A DNA stretch of 64,000 nt from Actinoalloteichus caeruleus DSM 43889 (GTDB taxonomy: Bacteria > Actinomycetota > Actinomycetes > Mycobacteriales > Pseudonocardiaceae), in NCBI RefSeq assembly GCF_000429185.2, contig NZ_AUBJ02000001.1, positions 3,472,001 to 3,536,000 on the forward strand, in the 5' to 3' direction. A program made the position numbers and the translations under genes. The notes beneath the pieces were generated by a model, which saw nothing but the letters and a program-made list of their open reading frames with translations, did not search any database and was not told where the DNA came from. Of this stretch, positions 36,479-45,613 are shown piece after piece; the stretch's first letter is position 1; each line of letters begins with the position of its first letter.

Positions 36479-37333
36479 TCACTCGTTCGCACTAGTGGAC
36501 GTCGGTTCCGTGACCGATTTCAACCCGAAGATCCGGTCCGCCGTCCGGTTCGCGGCCGCCGCGACCGCCAGTTCGGTCACACCACGTAGTCGTGCCAGCT
36601 CCCGCACGGTGTAGGCGGCACAGTAGGGCTCGTTCGGCCGTCCCCGGAACGGGTGAGGCGTGAGGAACGGCGCGTCGGTCTCCACCAACAGCTGGTCCTC
36701 GGGCACCAGCGCCGCGGCGGCGTGCAGGTCGCGCGCGTTGCGGAAGGAGACGGTGCCGGCGAAGGACAACACGTAGCCGGCGTCGACGCACCGCCGCGCG
36801 AAGTCCTCGTCCCCCGAGAAGCAGTGGAAGACGACGTGCTCCGGCGGCCCCTCCTCCTCCAGGACCCGCAGGATGTCCTCGTGGGCCTCCCGGTCGTGGA
36901 TCATCAGCGGCTTGCCGACGCTCTTGGCCAGCGCCACGTGCCAGCGGAACGCCGCCAGCTGCGCGGCGGGTGGCGAGTAGTCCCAGTAGTAGTCCAACCC
37001 GGTCTCCCCCACCGCGACGACCCTCGGGTCGGCCGCCAGCGCGGCCAGTTCCTCGCGGACCGGCTCCGGGAACTCGGCGGTGCGGGTGGGGTGCAGGGCC
37101 ACGGCCGCGAACACCCGGGGGTCCCAGTGCGCGGCCCGCACCGCCCACCGGGCCGAGCCGAGGTCGTCGGCGACCGTGATCACCCGGGTGACGCCGGCGG
37201 AGGCGGCCCGGTCGACCATCGCGGCCACCTCGGAGGCGGTCCGCGCCCCACAGGCGTCCAGGTGCGTGTGCGCGTCGACGGTGTCCGCCGCGAGGCGTTC
37301 CGGGACAGGCGGTGGCTGGCGACGGTCACTCAC
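36479..37333 (-). CDS. tatD: TatD family metal-dependent hydrolase (3'-5' DNase type)
   Basis: TIM-barrel hydrolase of 284 residues from GTG 37333 (GGAAAGG nine bases upstream). Metal ligands of the TatD family are all visible: DAHTHLD at residue 20, GETGLDYYWD, MIHDREAHEDIL, HCFSGDEDFAR and VETDAPFLTPHPFRG. TatD enzymes act as 3'-5' exonucleases or D-aminoacyl-tRNA deacylases in different hosts. It follows metG on the same strand, a conserved pair (Rv1007c-Rv1008 region). Confidence 0.95.
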   Translation of the reverse strand: MSDRRQPPPVPERLAADTVDAHTHLDACGARTASEVAAMVDRAASAGVTRVITVADDLGSARWAVRAAHWDPRVFAAVALHPTRTAEFPEPVREELAALAADPRVVAVGETGLDYYWDYSPPAAQLAAFRWHVALAKSVGKPLMIHDREAHEDILRVLEEEGPPEHVVFHCFSGDEDFARRCVDAGYVLSFAGTVSFRNARDLHAAAALVPEDQLLVETDAPFLTPHPFRGRPNEPYCAAYTVRELARLRGVTELAVAAAANRTADRIFGLKSVTEPTSTSANE

Positions 37334-37446
37334 GGCGTGGTCCTTTCCACGGGACGGATGCGGCGGCGGGCCGACGGTGGGCACGGCGGAAGCGGGACGG
37401 TGCCGTGGCCGCCGTCCCGCCTCGTCGTGCGTCGCGCCTGGTCGCC

Positions 37447-39237
37447 CTAGGAGATCGGAGCCCACTCCGGGCCGGTCTCGCCCAGCTCCGGGTCGAGCTT
37501 GGAGAACAGCGGGCTCGGCTTGCTCAACGGGGTTCCCGGCTGGATCTCCCGGGACTCCCAACTGGCCTGCTCCGCCGCGTAGTCGCCGGTCAGGATCGGG
37601 TACTCCCTGCCGGGCACGTCGAGGTCCTCGACATCCCGCAGTTCGGGCTGCGCCGCCCACACACCGCTCCCGCCGAGGAGCTCGTGCACCCGCTGCGCGG
37701 AGTGCGGCAGGAACGGCGTCAGCATGGTGTTGGCGTCCGAGACCACCTGGAGCGCGGTGTGCAGGATGGTGTCCCTGCGCTCCGGGTCGTCCTTGCGCTT
37801 CCACGGCTCCTGGTCGGAGAGGTACTTGTTGGCCGCGCTGACCACCCGCATCGCCTCGGTGGCCGCCGCCCGGAAGCGGGACCGGGCGAGGTGGCCGCCG
37901 ACGACGTCGAACGCCCCCCTGGCCAGGGACTTGAGCTGTTCGTCCTCGGCGGTGGGGGCCACCGGTGCGGGGACGGCGCCCACGTTCTTCGCCGCCATCG
38001 CCACGGAACGGTTGACCAGGTTCCCCCACTCGTTGGCCAGCTCGAAGTTGGTCCGCCGGACGAACTCCTCCCAGGTGAAGTCGGTGTCCTGGGTCTCAGG
38101 GCCGGCGACGGAGATGAAGTAGCGGAGGGTGTCCGGGCCGAACTCCCGCAGGAAGTCGTTGACGTAGATGACGGTGCCGCGCGAGGTGGAGAACTTCGAG
38201 CCGCTCATGGTGAGGAACTCGCTGGAGACGATGTCGTCCGGCAGGTTCAGCTCACCGAAGGCACCGGGGTTGCCCCCCTTGTCCCCCGTCCCGTTGTGCC
38301 CCAGCAGCAGGGCCGGCCAGATCTGGGCGTGGAAGGTGATGTTGTCCTTGCCCATGAAGTAGTGGCCCTGGGCCTTCGGGTCGGTCCACCAGGCCTTCCA
38401 CGCGTCCGGGTCCCCGGATCGACGGGCCCACTCGACGCTCGCCGAGAAGTAGCCGATGACCGCGTCGAACCACACGTAGAACCGCTTCAGGGGCTGGTCC
38501 CGCCAGCCGTCCAGCGGCACCGGCACTCCCCAGTCGAGGTCGCGGGTGATCGGCCGGGGTCGCATGTCGTCGACCAGGTTCCTGGTGAAGTTCAGGACGT
38601 TGGGCCGCCAGTCGGTCCTGGTGGTCAACCACTTCCCGAGGGTCTCGGTGAAGGCGGGCAGGTCGAGGAAGAGGTGTTCGGTCTCGACGAACTCGGGCTT
38701 CTCCCCGTTGATCCTGGACCGGGGGTTGATCAGTTCGGCCGCGTCCAGCTGGTTGCCGCAGTTGTCGCACTGGTCGCCGCGCGCACCGTCGTACCCGCAG
38801 ATCGGGCAGGTGCCCTCGATGTAGCGGTCGGGCAGCGTCCGTCCCGTGGAGGGGCTGACCGCGCCGGTGGTGGTGCGCGCGGTCACGTAACCGTTGCGGT
38901 GCAGCGCCAGGAAGATCTCCTGCACCACCTGGTAGTGGTTGCCGGTGGTCGTGCGGGTGAACAGGTCGTAGGACATGCCCAGACCGCGCAGGTCCTCGGC
39001 GATCATCCGGCTGTACTTGTCAGCGGTCTGCCTGGGCGTCAGACCCTCCTTGTCCGCCTGGACCAGGATCGGCGTGCCGTGTTCGTCCGTGCCGGAGACC
39101 ATGAGCACCCGGTTCCCGGCCATTCGCTGGTAGCGGGAGAAGACGTCGGAGGGGACACCGAAGCCGGAGACGTGACCGATGTGGCGGGGGCCGTTGGCGT
39201 AGGGCCAGGCCACCGCGGTCAGAACGGGGGCACTCAT
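37447..39237 (-). CDS. metG: Methionyl-tRNA synthetase
   Basis: Class I aminoacyl-tRNA synthetase of 596 residues. The HIGH motif appears as [16 protein letters not shown], the KMSKS loop as [11 protein letters not shown], and the connective domain has a four-cysteine zinc knuckle ([18 protein letters not shown]). The anticodon-binding helices lie after residue 400. There is no C-terminal EMAP-like dimerisation domain; the protein ends shortly after [15 protein letters not shown]. The actinobacterial form keeps the four-cysteine knuckle. ATG 39237 is preceded by its own promoter region shared with pabB. Confidence 0.98.
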   Translation of the reverse strand: MSAPVLTAVAWPYANGPRHIGHVSGFGVPSDVFSRYQRMAGNRVLMVSGTDEHGTPILVQADKEGLTPRQTADKYSRMIAEDLRGLGMSYDLFTRTTTGNHYQVVQEIFLALHRNGYVTARTTTGAVSPSTGRTLPDRYIEGTCPICGYDGARGDQCDNCGNQLDAAELINPRSRINGEKPEFVETEHLFLDLPAFTETLGKWLTTRTDWRPNVLNFTRNLVDDMRPRPITRDLDWGVPVPLDGWRDQPLKRFYVWFDAVIGYFSASVEWARRSGDPDAWKAWWTDPKAQGHYFMGKDNITFHAQIWPALLLGHNGTGDKGGNPGAFGELNLPDDIVSSEFLTMSGSKFSTSRGTVIYVNDFLREFGPDTLRYFISVAGPETQDTDFTWEEFVRRTNFELANEWGNLVNRSVAMAAKNVGAVPAPVAPTAEDEQLKSLARGAFDVVGGHLARSRFRAAATEAMRVVSAANKYLSDQEPWKRKDDPERRDTILHTALQVVSDANTMLTPFLPHSAQRVHELLGGSGVWAAQPELRDVEDLDVPGREYPILTGDYAAEQASWESREIQPGTPLSKPSPLFSKLDPELGETGPEWAPIS

Positions 39238-39454
39238 GCGTTCAGCCTACGGACGCGTGACGCCCCGGCCCCCACGGGTGCCGGGGCGGACGTCGTGACG
39301 ACACCGCCCCGCCGGCGGCGCGGGCCGGACGCGCCGCCAGGGTCGGCGGATCGGCCCGGCGGAACCGGAACGGCCGGGGCTCACCCCTCCCCGGGCCGTC
39401 GCGCCGGTCACCCCCGCTTGGTTTCGGTGGGCGCGCCGGGTTGGATGGGCCGTC

Positions 39455-40825
39455 GTGCGAACGGTGGCGTGGCGCTGGGACGTGCCGGGCGGAACGACGC
39501 CCGGTGAGGTGCTCGACGCGCTCGGCGCGCGGGCCACGAGGAGCGGGACGCCGGGGCCCGCCGCCCTGAGCGGCGACTGGTTCGGGTCGGCGGCGGTGAT
39601 CGCCCCGTCGGTGCGGCTGGAGCCGGTGCCGCCGGCCGAGGCGTTCCACCGGCCGGTCACCTGGCCGGTGACCGAGGACCCGGGGCTGCCCGCCGGGGTG
39701 GTGGGCGGTGGCTGGTTCGGCTACCTGGGCTACGGCCTCACCGACCCGGGGGTCTGGGACCGGGCCCGCCGGATGCCGGCGGCGGTGTGGGGGTACGCGG
39801 ACCACGTGCTGCGCCTCGACCAGGACGGGAACTGGTGGTTCGAGGCACTGGTCCCGGCGGGCGGGGAGGAGCCGGTGGCGCTGGCCGCCGAGCTGGCCGA
39901 GGTGGTCCGGGCCGACGGGTGCCCGGTGCGGGGCGACGGCGACGGCGACGATCCGGGGATGGCCGGTCCACCGGCGAGGAGCCCGGTCCGGTTACCGGGA
40001 GCGGAACGGCACGAGGGGGCGGTCCTCGGCGCCTTGGCCGCCATCGGCGCGGGTGAGGTCTTCCAGGCCAACGTGTGCACCGAGATCAGGGCTGGTTTCC
40101 AGGGCGACCCGTTGGAGCTGTTCGTCCGGGGGGTGTCGACCCTGGCGCCGGCGCGGGCCGCCTACCTGTCCGGTGGTTGGGGCGCGGTGGTGTCGTTGTC
40201 CCCCGAGCTGTTCCTGGCCCGCCGGGGCCGCACGGTGCGCACCAGTCCGATCAAGGGCACGCTGCCCCGCCGGGGCCCCGCCGACGACGGGAACGCGGGC
40301 CGGCTGCGGGCCTCGGTCAAGGACGTCGCGGAGAACGTGATGATCGTCGACATGGCCCGCAACGACCTGGGCCGGGTGTGCCAGCCGGGCAGTGTCACCG
40401 TTCCCTCCCTGTTGGGCGTCGAACCCCACCCGGGGGTGTGGCACCTGGTGTCCACCGTGGTGGGCGAGCTCCGCCGGGGCGTGTCCGACGCCGAGCTGTT
40501 GGCCGCCACCTTCCCGCCGGCCTCGGTCACCGGAGCGCCCAAGGTCCGGGCGCTGGAGCTGATCGCCGAACTGGAGGCGACGCCGCGTGAGGTCTACTGC
40601 GGGGCGGTCGGCCTGGTGTCGCCGGTGGCCGGGATGGAACTGAACGTCGCGATCCGCACCCTGGAGTACGCGCCCACCCCGGGTGGCGCCGAGCTGGCGC
40701 TGGGGGTGGGCGGCGGGATCACCGCCGACTCCGTCCCGGCGGTGGAGTGGGCGGAGTGCCGCACCAAGGCCGCACCGCTGCTGGCGCTGTTGGCGGACCA
40801 GGAGCGGTCCGAGGTCCGGGGGTGA
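39455..40825 (+). CDS. pabB: Aminodeoxychorismate synthase component I
   Basis: Chorismate-utilising enzyme for p-aminobenzoate and folate, 456 residues from GTG 39455. The PIKGTLPRRG segment with its active-site lysine marks PabB rather than TrpE. Other family motifs are IGAGEVFQANVCTEI, NVMIVDMARNDLGRVC, VSTVVGEL and PPASVTGAPKVRALELI. The product must work with a glutaminase subunit (PabA), not present nearby. It is divergent from metG, as in other actinobacteria (Rv1005c neighbourhood). An acidic Gly/Asp loop near residue 165 is an insertion of unknown role. Confidence 0.93.
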   Translation: MRTVAWRWDVPGGTTPGEVLDALGARATRSGTPGPAALSGDWFGSAAVIAPSVRLEPVPPAEAFHRPVTWPVTEDPGLPAGVVGGGWFGYLGYGLTDPGVWDRARRMPAAVWGYADHVLRLDQDGNWWFEALVPAGGEEPVALAAELAEVVRADGCPVRGDGDGDDPGMAGPPARSPVRLPGAERHEGAVLGALAAIGAGEVFQANVCTEIRAGFQGDPLELFVRGVSTLAPARAAYLSGGWGAVVSLSPELFLARRGRTVRTSPIKGTLPRRGPADDGNAGRLRASVKDVAENVMIVDMARNDLGRVCQPGSVTVPSLLGVEPHPGVWHLVSTVVGELRRGVSDAELLAATFPPASVTGAPKVRALELIAELEATPREVYCGAVGLVSPVAGMELNVAIRTLEYAPTPGGAELALGVGGGITADSVPAVEWAECRTKAAPLLALLADQERSEVRG

Positions 40826-41058
40826 GGTCAGGCCGGAGCGCGACCCGCCCCTCGCCGCCCCCGGCGGTGGTTCGCCCGCCGCCGGCCCGCCCGCCCTCCC
40901 GAGGGTCGGCGGATCCGGCCGCGTGCGCCGGGGTCGCCGTCACCCGCTCACGGGAATCCGGCCGGGATGTCCGTTTCGTTCACGACACGCCACCCGGGCA
41001 CGCCTAGCCTCGCTGTCGCCCCGCACGGAGGGCGACAGCGCGGAAGGAACGGAACGTC

Positions 41059-41499
41059 ATGGCACAGCAGCACCTCACCGTGGTCACGCTCGGCGTCAGC
41101 GACCTGGACAGGGCGCGCCGCTTCTACCGGGACGGCCTGGGTTGGGAGGTGGTCGCCGACATCCAGGACACGGTGTTCGTCCAGGTCGGGCACGGCCTGC
41201 TGCTCAGCCTGTGGGGCGTCGCCGAACTCGCCGAGGACCTGGGCGGCGCGCCCCTGGAGCAGGAGGGCCCCGGTCGGTTCACCCTCGGGTGCAACGTGGG
41301 GAGCGAGGCGGAGGTGGACGCGGTCGTCGAGCGGTTCGTCGCCGCCGGCGGCTCGCTGGTCCGCCCCGCCGAGCACGCCTTCTGGGGTGGCTACCAGGCC
41401 TACGTCGCCGACCCGGAGGGTTTCCGGTGGGACGTCGTGCACAACCCGGGCATGGCCTTCACCGAGGACGGCCGGGCTGTCCTCCGCGACCTCTCCTGA
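41059..41499 (+). CDS. VOC superfamily protein (glyoxalase/bleomycin-resistance fold)
   Basis: 146-residue protein with two beta-alpha-beta-beta-beta modules. VTLGVSDLDRARRFYRDGLGWEVV begins the first and EHAFWGGYQAYVADPEGFRWDVVHNPGM the second, typical of VOC proteins. Such proteins bind a divalent metal and act as isomerases, dioxygenases or drug-binding proteins; the substrate cannot be inferred. The start is ATG 41059, with GGAAGGAACGGAACGTC just before it. It stands alone between pabB and rsmI. Confidence 0.9.
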   Translation: MAQQHLTVVTLGVSDLDRARRFYRDGLGWEVVADIQDTVFVQVGHGLLLSLWGVAELAEDLGGAPLEQEGPGRFTLGCNVGSEAEVDAVVERFVAAGGSLVRPAEHAFWGGYQAYVADPEGFRWDVVHNPGMAFTEDGRAVLRDLS

Positions 41500-42182
41500 G
41501 GAAGGGCCGGCCCCGCGTCCTCCCGCTCGGCCCTCCGGGCGCGCTCCCGGCCGAGATCGCCTCGGCCCCAGGGCTCCGGGCGGTGCTCCCCTCCTGGCCC
41601 CGCTCCGACCCGGCCGGTCGGAACGGCGGTTCCTGATCGCCGCCCCGCCTCGGGGTGGCCGCGCGCCTGGCCGCCGTCGGGCCGCCGGACGGGTACCCGC
41701 CCCGCTGCCCTCGGCCTGGCCTCGCGGGCGCACCACGGCGTTCCCCGCCGAGGTGCCGGCACCGGGTCGGTCGTCCTCGCGCCGGCTGGCCCTGGCCCGG
41801 CCCCGCTCCGGCTCCGGTCTCCCGACCGGCTCGCGCCGCGGCCGGCGCGGGCCGGACGTCGGGTCGACCGCGGTTCGGGAGGGTCGGGGAGGACCACCCG
41901 GAGCCGGCGCGGTCCGTGCGGAGATCGGCCGGCCGCCCACGGCATGCGGGCTCGGTCGTCGTGTCCACACCGCCGACCAGGCCGGACGAGCCGAGTGGGC
42001 CGACCGGGCCGAGTGGGCCGACCGGCTAGGGCCCGGGCCGGGCGAGCGGGCCGGGAGTCGCCGGCGTCGAGGACGACGGATCCACGAGGGGTGCGGTGGA
42101 CCGACACCGGCCCTCGTCATCGCGTCCACCCTCGGGGCCGGGGGCTCGGGTGGGGCCGCGATATCGCCCGGCGCCGGCGGGA
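41500..42182. other. Long GC-rich intergenic region with an 18-bp tandem repeat
   Basis: About 680 bp between the convergent VOC and rsmI genes. Open frames run through it on several strands because GC is extreme, but translations are Arg/Pro/Gly-rich without motifs. A two-copy tandem repeat of CCGAGTGGGCCGACCGG lies at 41991-42026. I see no gene or RNA. Confidence 0.45.
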
Positions 42183-43034
42183 TCAGCCGCGTCGGGAGCG
42201 CAGCACGGCGTCGTAGAGTTCCTTCTTCCCCACCCCGGTGGCGGACGCGACGGTGGCGGCCGCGTCCTTCAGCCGCTCGCCGTCCGCCACCCGTTCCTCG
42301 ACCGCGCCCACGAGGCTGGCCGGATCGGGAACGCCGGTGGCCTCGGCGCCGCCGAGGACGACGGTGATCTCGCCCCGCACTCCCGCCTCCGCCCACGCCG
42401 CGAGTTCCCCGAGACCGCCCCGCCGCACCTCCTCGTGCGTCTTCGTCAGCTCGCGGCAGACGACGGCCGGACGTTGCGCCCCGAGGAGCTCCGCCGCCTG
42501 CGCCAGGGTGTCGGCCAGGCGGTGCGGGGACTCGAAGAACACGGTGGTGCGGGGTTCCTCGCGCAGGGCGGACAGCCACCGGCCGCGTTCCCCGGTCTTC
42601 CTCGGTGGGAACCCCTCGAAGCAGAACCGGTCGCAGGGCAGGGCGGACACCGCGAGGGCGGTGGTCACCGCGGAGGGCCCCGGCAGGCAGGTCACCGGCA
42701 ACCCGGCCTCGGCGCAGGCACTGGCCAGGCGGAACCCCGGATCGGAGACGCTGGGCATGCCGGCGTCGGTGACCACGAGAACGGTGCCGCCGTCCCGGAC
42801 GGTCTCGACCAGGCCCGGCGTGCGGGCGGCCTCGACGGAGTCGTAGTAGCTGACGATCCGCCCCGTCGGGACGACGTCGAGGGTGCTGGCGAGGGCGCGC
42901 AGCCGCCGCGTGTCCTCGGCCGCCACCACGTCCGAGGTTCGCAGCGCGGCGACGAGTCGCGGGGAGGCGTCGCCGGCGTCGCCCAGCGGGGTAGCGGCGA
43001 GAACGAGTCGACCGGTTCCGGATATGTTGCCCAC
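42183..43034 (-). CDS. rsmI: 16S rRNA (cytidine1402-2'-O)-methyltransferase RsmI
   Basis: SAM-dependent tetrapyrrole-methylase-fold enzyme that 2'-O-methylates C1402 in the decoding centre. Motifs: LVLAATPLGDAGDASPR at the start, VAAEDTRRLRALAS, VLVVTDAGMPSVSDPGF, GLPVTCLPGPSAVTTAL, FEGFPPRKTGER, and FFESPHRL. GTG 43034 gives 283 residues; the sequence before is the short divergent promoter region. The rsmI/pmt divergent pair is conserved in mycobacteria (Rv1003/Rv1002c). Confidence 0.96.
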   Translation of the reverse strand: MGNISGTGRLVLAATPLGDAGDASPRLVAALRTSDVVAAEDTRRLRALASTLDVVPTGRIVSYYDSVEAARTPGLVETVRDGGTVLVVTDAGMPSVSDPGFRLASACAEAGLPVTCLPGPSAVTTALAVSALPCDRFCFEGFPPRKTGERGRWLSALREEPRTTVFFESPHRLADTLAQAAELLGAQRPAVVCRELTKTHEEVRRGGLGELAAWAEAGVRGEITVVLGGAEATGVPDPASLVGAVEERVADGERLKDAAATVASATGVGKKELYDAVLRSRRG

Positions 43035-43058
43035 TTGGTCAAGCCTACGATCGGCGCC
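43035..43058. promoter_or_regulatory. Compact divergent promoter region rsmI/pmt
   Basis: Only 24 bp separate the two start codons. TACGAT (43045-43050) is nine bases before the pmt GTG, and TAGGCT on the minus strand (43046-43041) stands seven bases before the rsmI GTG. With no room for ribosome binding sites, both mRNAs are likely leaderless and the -10 elements nearly coincide. Confidence 0.55.
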
Positions 43059-44657
43059 GTGAGCGTCCCCGCACCGCACACCACGGCCACCCCGTCGCCC
43101 GCCGGTGAGGGGGTGGTGGGCGTGGGTGAGATCCCGCCGGTGGAACCGCCCGACGGTGGTCGTGAGACGGCGCTCGCCAGGCTCAACCGGCCGATGCCCG
43201 CCGACCGCCTGCGCGGTTGGGTCGTGGCGCTCACCCTCACCCTGGTCGGCGGGGTGATCCGCTTCTGGAACCTCGGCCACCCGACGGACCAGGGCACGCC
43301 GATCTTCGACGAGAAGCACTACGTGCCGCACGCCTGGCAGGTGCTGCGCAACGGCGGGGTGGAGGACAACCCCGGCTACCGGCTCATCGTGCACCCCCCG
43401 TTGGGCAAGCACCTCATCGCGGTCGGGGAGTGGCTGTTCGGGTACACGGCCTGGGGTTGGCGGTTCAGCGCCGCCGTCGCCGGGACCGTGTCGATCCTGC
43501 TGATCGTCCGGATCGGTCGCCGGCTCACCCGCTCGACGTTCCTCGGTGGGATCGCGGGGGTGCTGCTGATCGCCGACGGGGTGAGCCACGTGCAGTCGCG
43601 GGTGGGGATGCTGGACATCTTCCTCGCGGTCCTCGTCCTCGCCGCGTTCGGTTGCCTGCTCGTGGACCGCGACCAGGTCCGTGATCGCCTGGCGGTCGTC
43701 GTGCGGGAGGGGCGGACCGGGGACAGCGTCTGGGGCCCCCGGCTCGGTGTGCGGTGGTGGCGGCTCGGCGCGGGTGTGCTGCTCGGCCTGGCCTGCGGGG
43801 TCAAGTGGTCCGGCGGGTACTTCCTGGCCGCGTTCGCGGTGCTCTGCGTGTTCTGGGACTACACGGCCCGACGGGCCGCCGGGGTGGACCGGCCCTTCCT
43901 CGGGGCGGCGCGTCGGGATCTCGGACCCGGGCTGTGGGCGTTCGTGGCGGTGCCGATCGCCACCTACCTGGCCACCTGGTGGGCCTGGTTCGGGTCGGAG
44001 ACGGCCTTCGACCGGCACGCGGTCGGCGACGGGGTCGGCACCTCGTCCGCCTTCTGGTTCGTCCCCGACGCGTTGCGGGCGTTGTGGTTCAACAGCGGCA
44101 GCGTGCTGGACTTCCACAACGGCCTGGTCACCGACCCGGACGACCCGCACGCCTGGGAGTCGAAGCCGTGGACGTGGCCGATGGGGCTGCGGGCGATGCT
44201 CTACTACTACGACGGTTCGGTGACCGGCTGCGGGCAGGACGAGTGCGTGGGCGCGCTGATGCTGATCGGCACGCCGGCGATGTACTGGCTGGTGTTCCCG
44301 ATGCTGGCCTGGGCGTTGTGGCGGGCGGTCACCCGCTACGACTGGCGGTACACGGCGGTGTTGGTCGGTTACCTGGCGGGCTGGCTCCCGTGGTTCTCGA
44401 ACCTGGACCGCCAGATGTACTTCTTCTACATCACCCCGGTCGCGCCGTTCCTGGTGCTCGGTCTGACCCTGGTGCTCGGCCAGATCCTCGGCCCGGCGCG
44501 CCGGGGAACGGAACGGCGTGGCACGGGCCTGCTGGTGGTGGCGCTCTACGTCGGACTGGTGGTGGCCAACTTCGTGTGGTTGTGGCCGGTGCTGGTGGGT
44601 GAGCCGATCACGCCGTGGCGGTGGAACGCGGAGCTGTGGCTGCCCTCGTGGCGGTAG
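43059..44657 (+). CDS. pmt: Dolichyl-phosphate-mannose-type protein mannosyltransferase (GT39)
   Basis: Polytopic membrane glycosyltransferase that transfers mannose from polyprenyl-phosphate-mannose to Ser/Thr of exported proteins (Rv1002c in M. tuberculosis). 532 residues from GTG 43059 with about eleven hydrophobic helices. The first extracytoplasmic loop has the family acidic pair in IFDEKHYVPHAWQVL, then LIVHPPLGKHLIAVGEWLFG and GVSHVQSRVGMLDIFL. The C-terminal part has SNLDRQMYFFYITPVAPFLVLG. A cytoplasmic Pro/Glu-rich N-terminus of about 55 residues precedes helix 1. Confidence 0.95.
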   Translation: MSVPAPHTTATPSPAGEGVVGVGEIPPVEPPDGGRETALARLNRPMPADRLRGWVVALTLTLVGGVIRFWNLGHPTDQGTPIFDEKHYVPHAWQVLRNGGVEDNPGYRLIVHPPLGKHLIAVGEWLFGYTAWGWRFSAAVAGTVSILLIVRIGRRLTRSTFLGGIAGVLLIADGVSHVQSRVGMLDIFLAVLVLAAFGCLLVDRDQVRDRLAVVVREGRTGDSVWGPRLGVRWWRLGAGVLLGLACGVKWSGGYFLAAFAVLCVFWDYTARRAAGVDRPFLGAARRDLGPGLWAFVAVPIATYLATWWAWFGSETAFDRHAVGDGVGTSSAFWFVPDALRALWFNSGSVLDFHNGLVTDPDDPHAWESKPWTWPMGLRAMLYYYDGSVTGCGQDECVGALMLIGTPAMYWLVFPMLAWALWRAVTRYDWRYTAVLVGYLAGWLPWFSNLDRQMYFFYITPVAPFLVLGLTLVLGQILGPARRGTERRGTGLLVVALYVGLVVANFVWLWPVLVGEPITPWRWNAELWLPSWR

Positions 44658-44758
44658 CCGGCCCGCCGGGCCAGGGGGTGCTGGTGGCGGTGGGTGCGCG
44701 GGACGGCCCGGGGTCGGGTTCGGCCGGGCCGCCCGGCTCCCCGGGTGGCCGTGCCCGG

Positions 44759-45418
44759 TCACGGGGTGGACAGGATCCCGCGCAGCACCAGCTCCACCGC
44801 TTCCTCGACGTCCAGCGGGGGTTCGGGGCGGACCAGCCGCTCGGTGATGATCCCGTCGATCATGGCCAGCAACAACCGGGCGCGGCGCTCCGGGTCCGGC
44901 GCGCCGAGCCCGCGCAGCCACCGGCCGCCCAGCTCCCAGAAGAACCGGGTGCGTTCGGTGATCTCCCGTCTCACCTCGGGGCGGACCCCGGCCTCGGCGA
45001 ACAGCGCCCGACGGGCGAGGGTGAGGTCACGTCCGACGCCGAGCATCTGGTCGAGGAACCCGACCAGGTAGGCGACGAGCTGGTCGGGGGTGGCCGGGGC
45101 CTGGGCTCCGGCGGCCCCCGCCACGAGTGCCTCCTCCTCGGCGAGGATGTGGTCGAGCACCCCGGCGACGAGAGCGTCGCGGGTGCGGAACAGGTTCGAG
45201 GTCGAACCGGCGGGCAGACCGGCCGCCTCGTCCACCGCGCGGTGGGTCAGCGCCCGGGGACCGCCCCCGGCCAGCAGCCGGACCGCCCCTGCCAACACCT
45301 GGTCCCGCCGGGTGGACGAGGGATCCGCCCGTCGGTGCGGCGGGGGAGGCGCCCCCCGTGCCCCGCCGTCGGGGTTCCCTGGTCGGACCGCCCTGGCCTC
45401 CGCCACCTCGCTCCTCAC
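44759..45418 (-). CDS. TetR family regulator
   Basis: Regulator with helix-turn-helix RRDQVLAGAVRLLAGGGPRALTHR and AVDEAAGLPAGSTSNLFRTRDAL and a C-terminal ligand domain ending EEAVELVLRGILSTP. GTG 45418 gives 219 residues; GTG 45406 is equally possible, and the open frame extends further up to 45586 with low-complexity sequence. It is divergent from the flavin monooxygenase at 45614, and a perfect palindrome lies at 45592-45605. That makes the oxygenase the likely target. Confidence 0.88.
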   Translation of the reverse strand: MRSEVAEARAVRPGNPDGGARGAPPPPHRRADPSSTRRDQVLAGAVRLLAGGGPRALTHRAVDEAAGLPAGSTSNLFRTRDALVAGVLDHILAEEEALVAGAAGAQAPATPDQLVAYLVGFLDQMLGVGRDLTLARRALFAEAGVRPEVRREITERTRFFWELGGRWLRGLGAPDPERRARLLLAMIDGIITERLVRPEPPLDVEEAVELVLRGILSTP

Positions 45419-45591
45419 TCCTCCCGTGGCCTCTCGTGACGAGCCAGCGTCGCAGGCGGAGCGGGCCGCCACCGCTCCGGGTGGCCGCCACCCCGCTCGG
45501 GAAGCGGGACGTCCACGCCCGCGAGCCGCTGCGGTGTCGGTGGCCACCGGACGGTGACCGCCGCTTCCCGGATCCCCGCGCACCACTGCTC

Positions 45592-45605
45592 ACTACAGGT
45601 GTAGT
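45592..45605. promoter_or_regulatory. Perfect palindromic operator upstream of the FAD monooxygenase
   Basis: ACTACA-GG-TGTAGT, a perfect 14-bp palindrome ending eight bases before the oxygenase ATG (45614). It is the probable site of the divergent TetR protein. Confidence 0.6.
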
Positions 45606-45613
45606 TTACGGGC

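Noticed and set aside
41400-42107. Gene of about 235 codons on the minus strand between the VOC gene and rsmI
   Set aside because: It overlaps the VOC gene antisense and encodes low-complexity Arg/Pro/Gly sequence.
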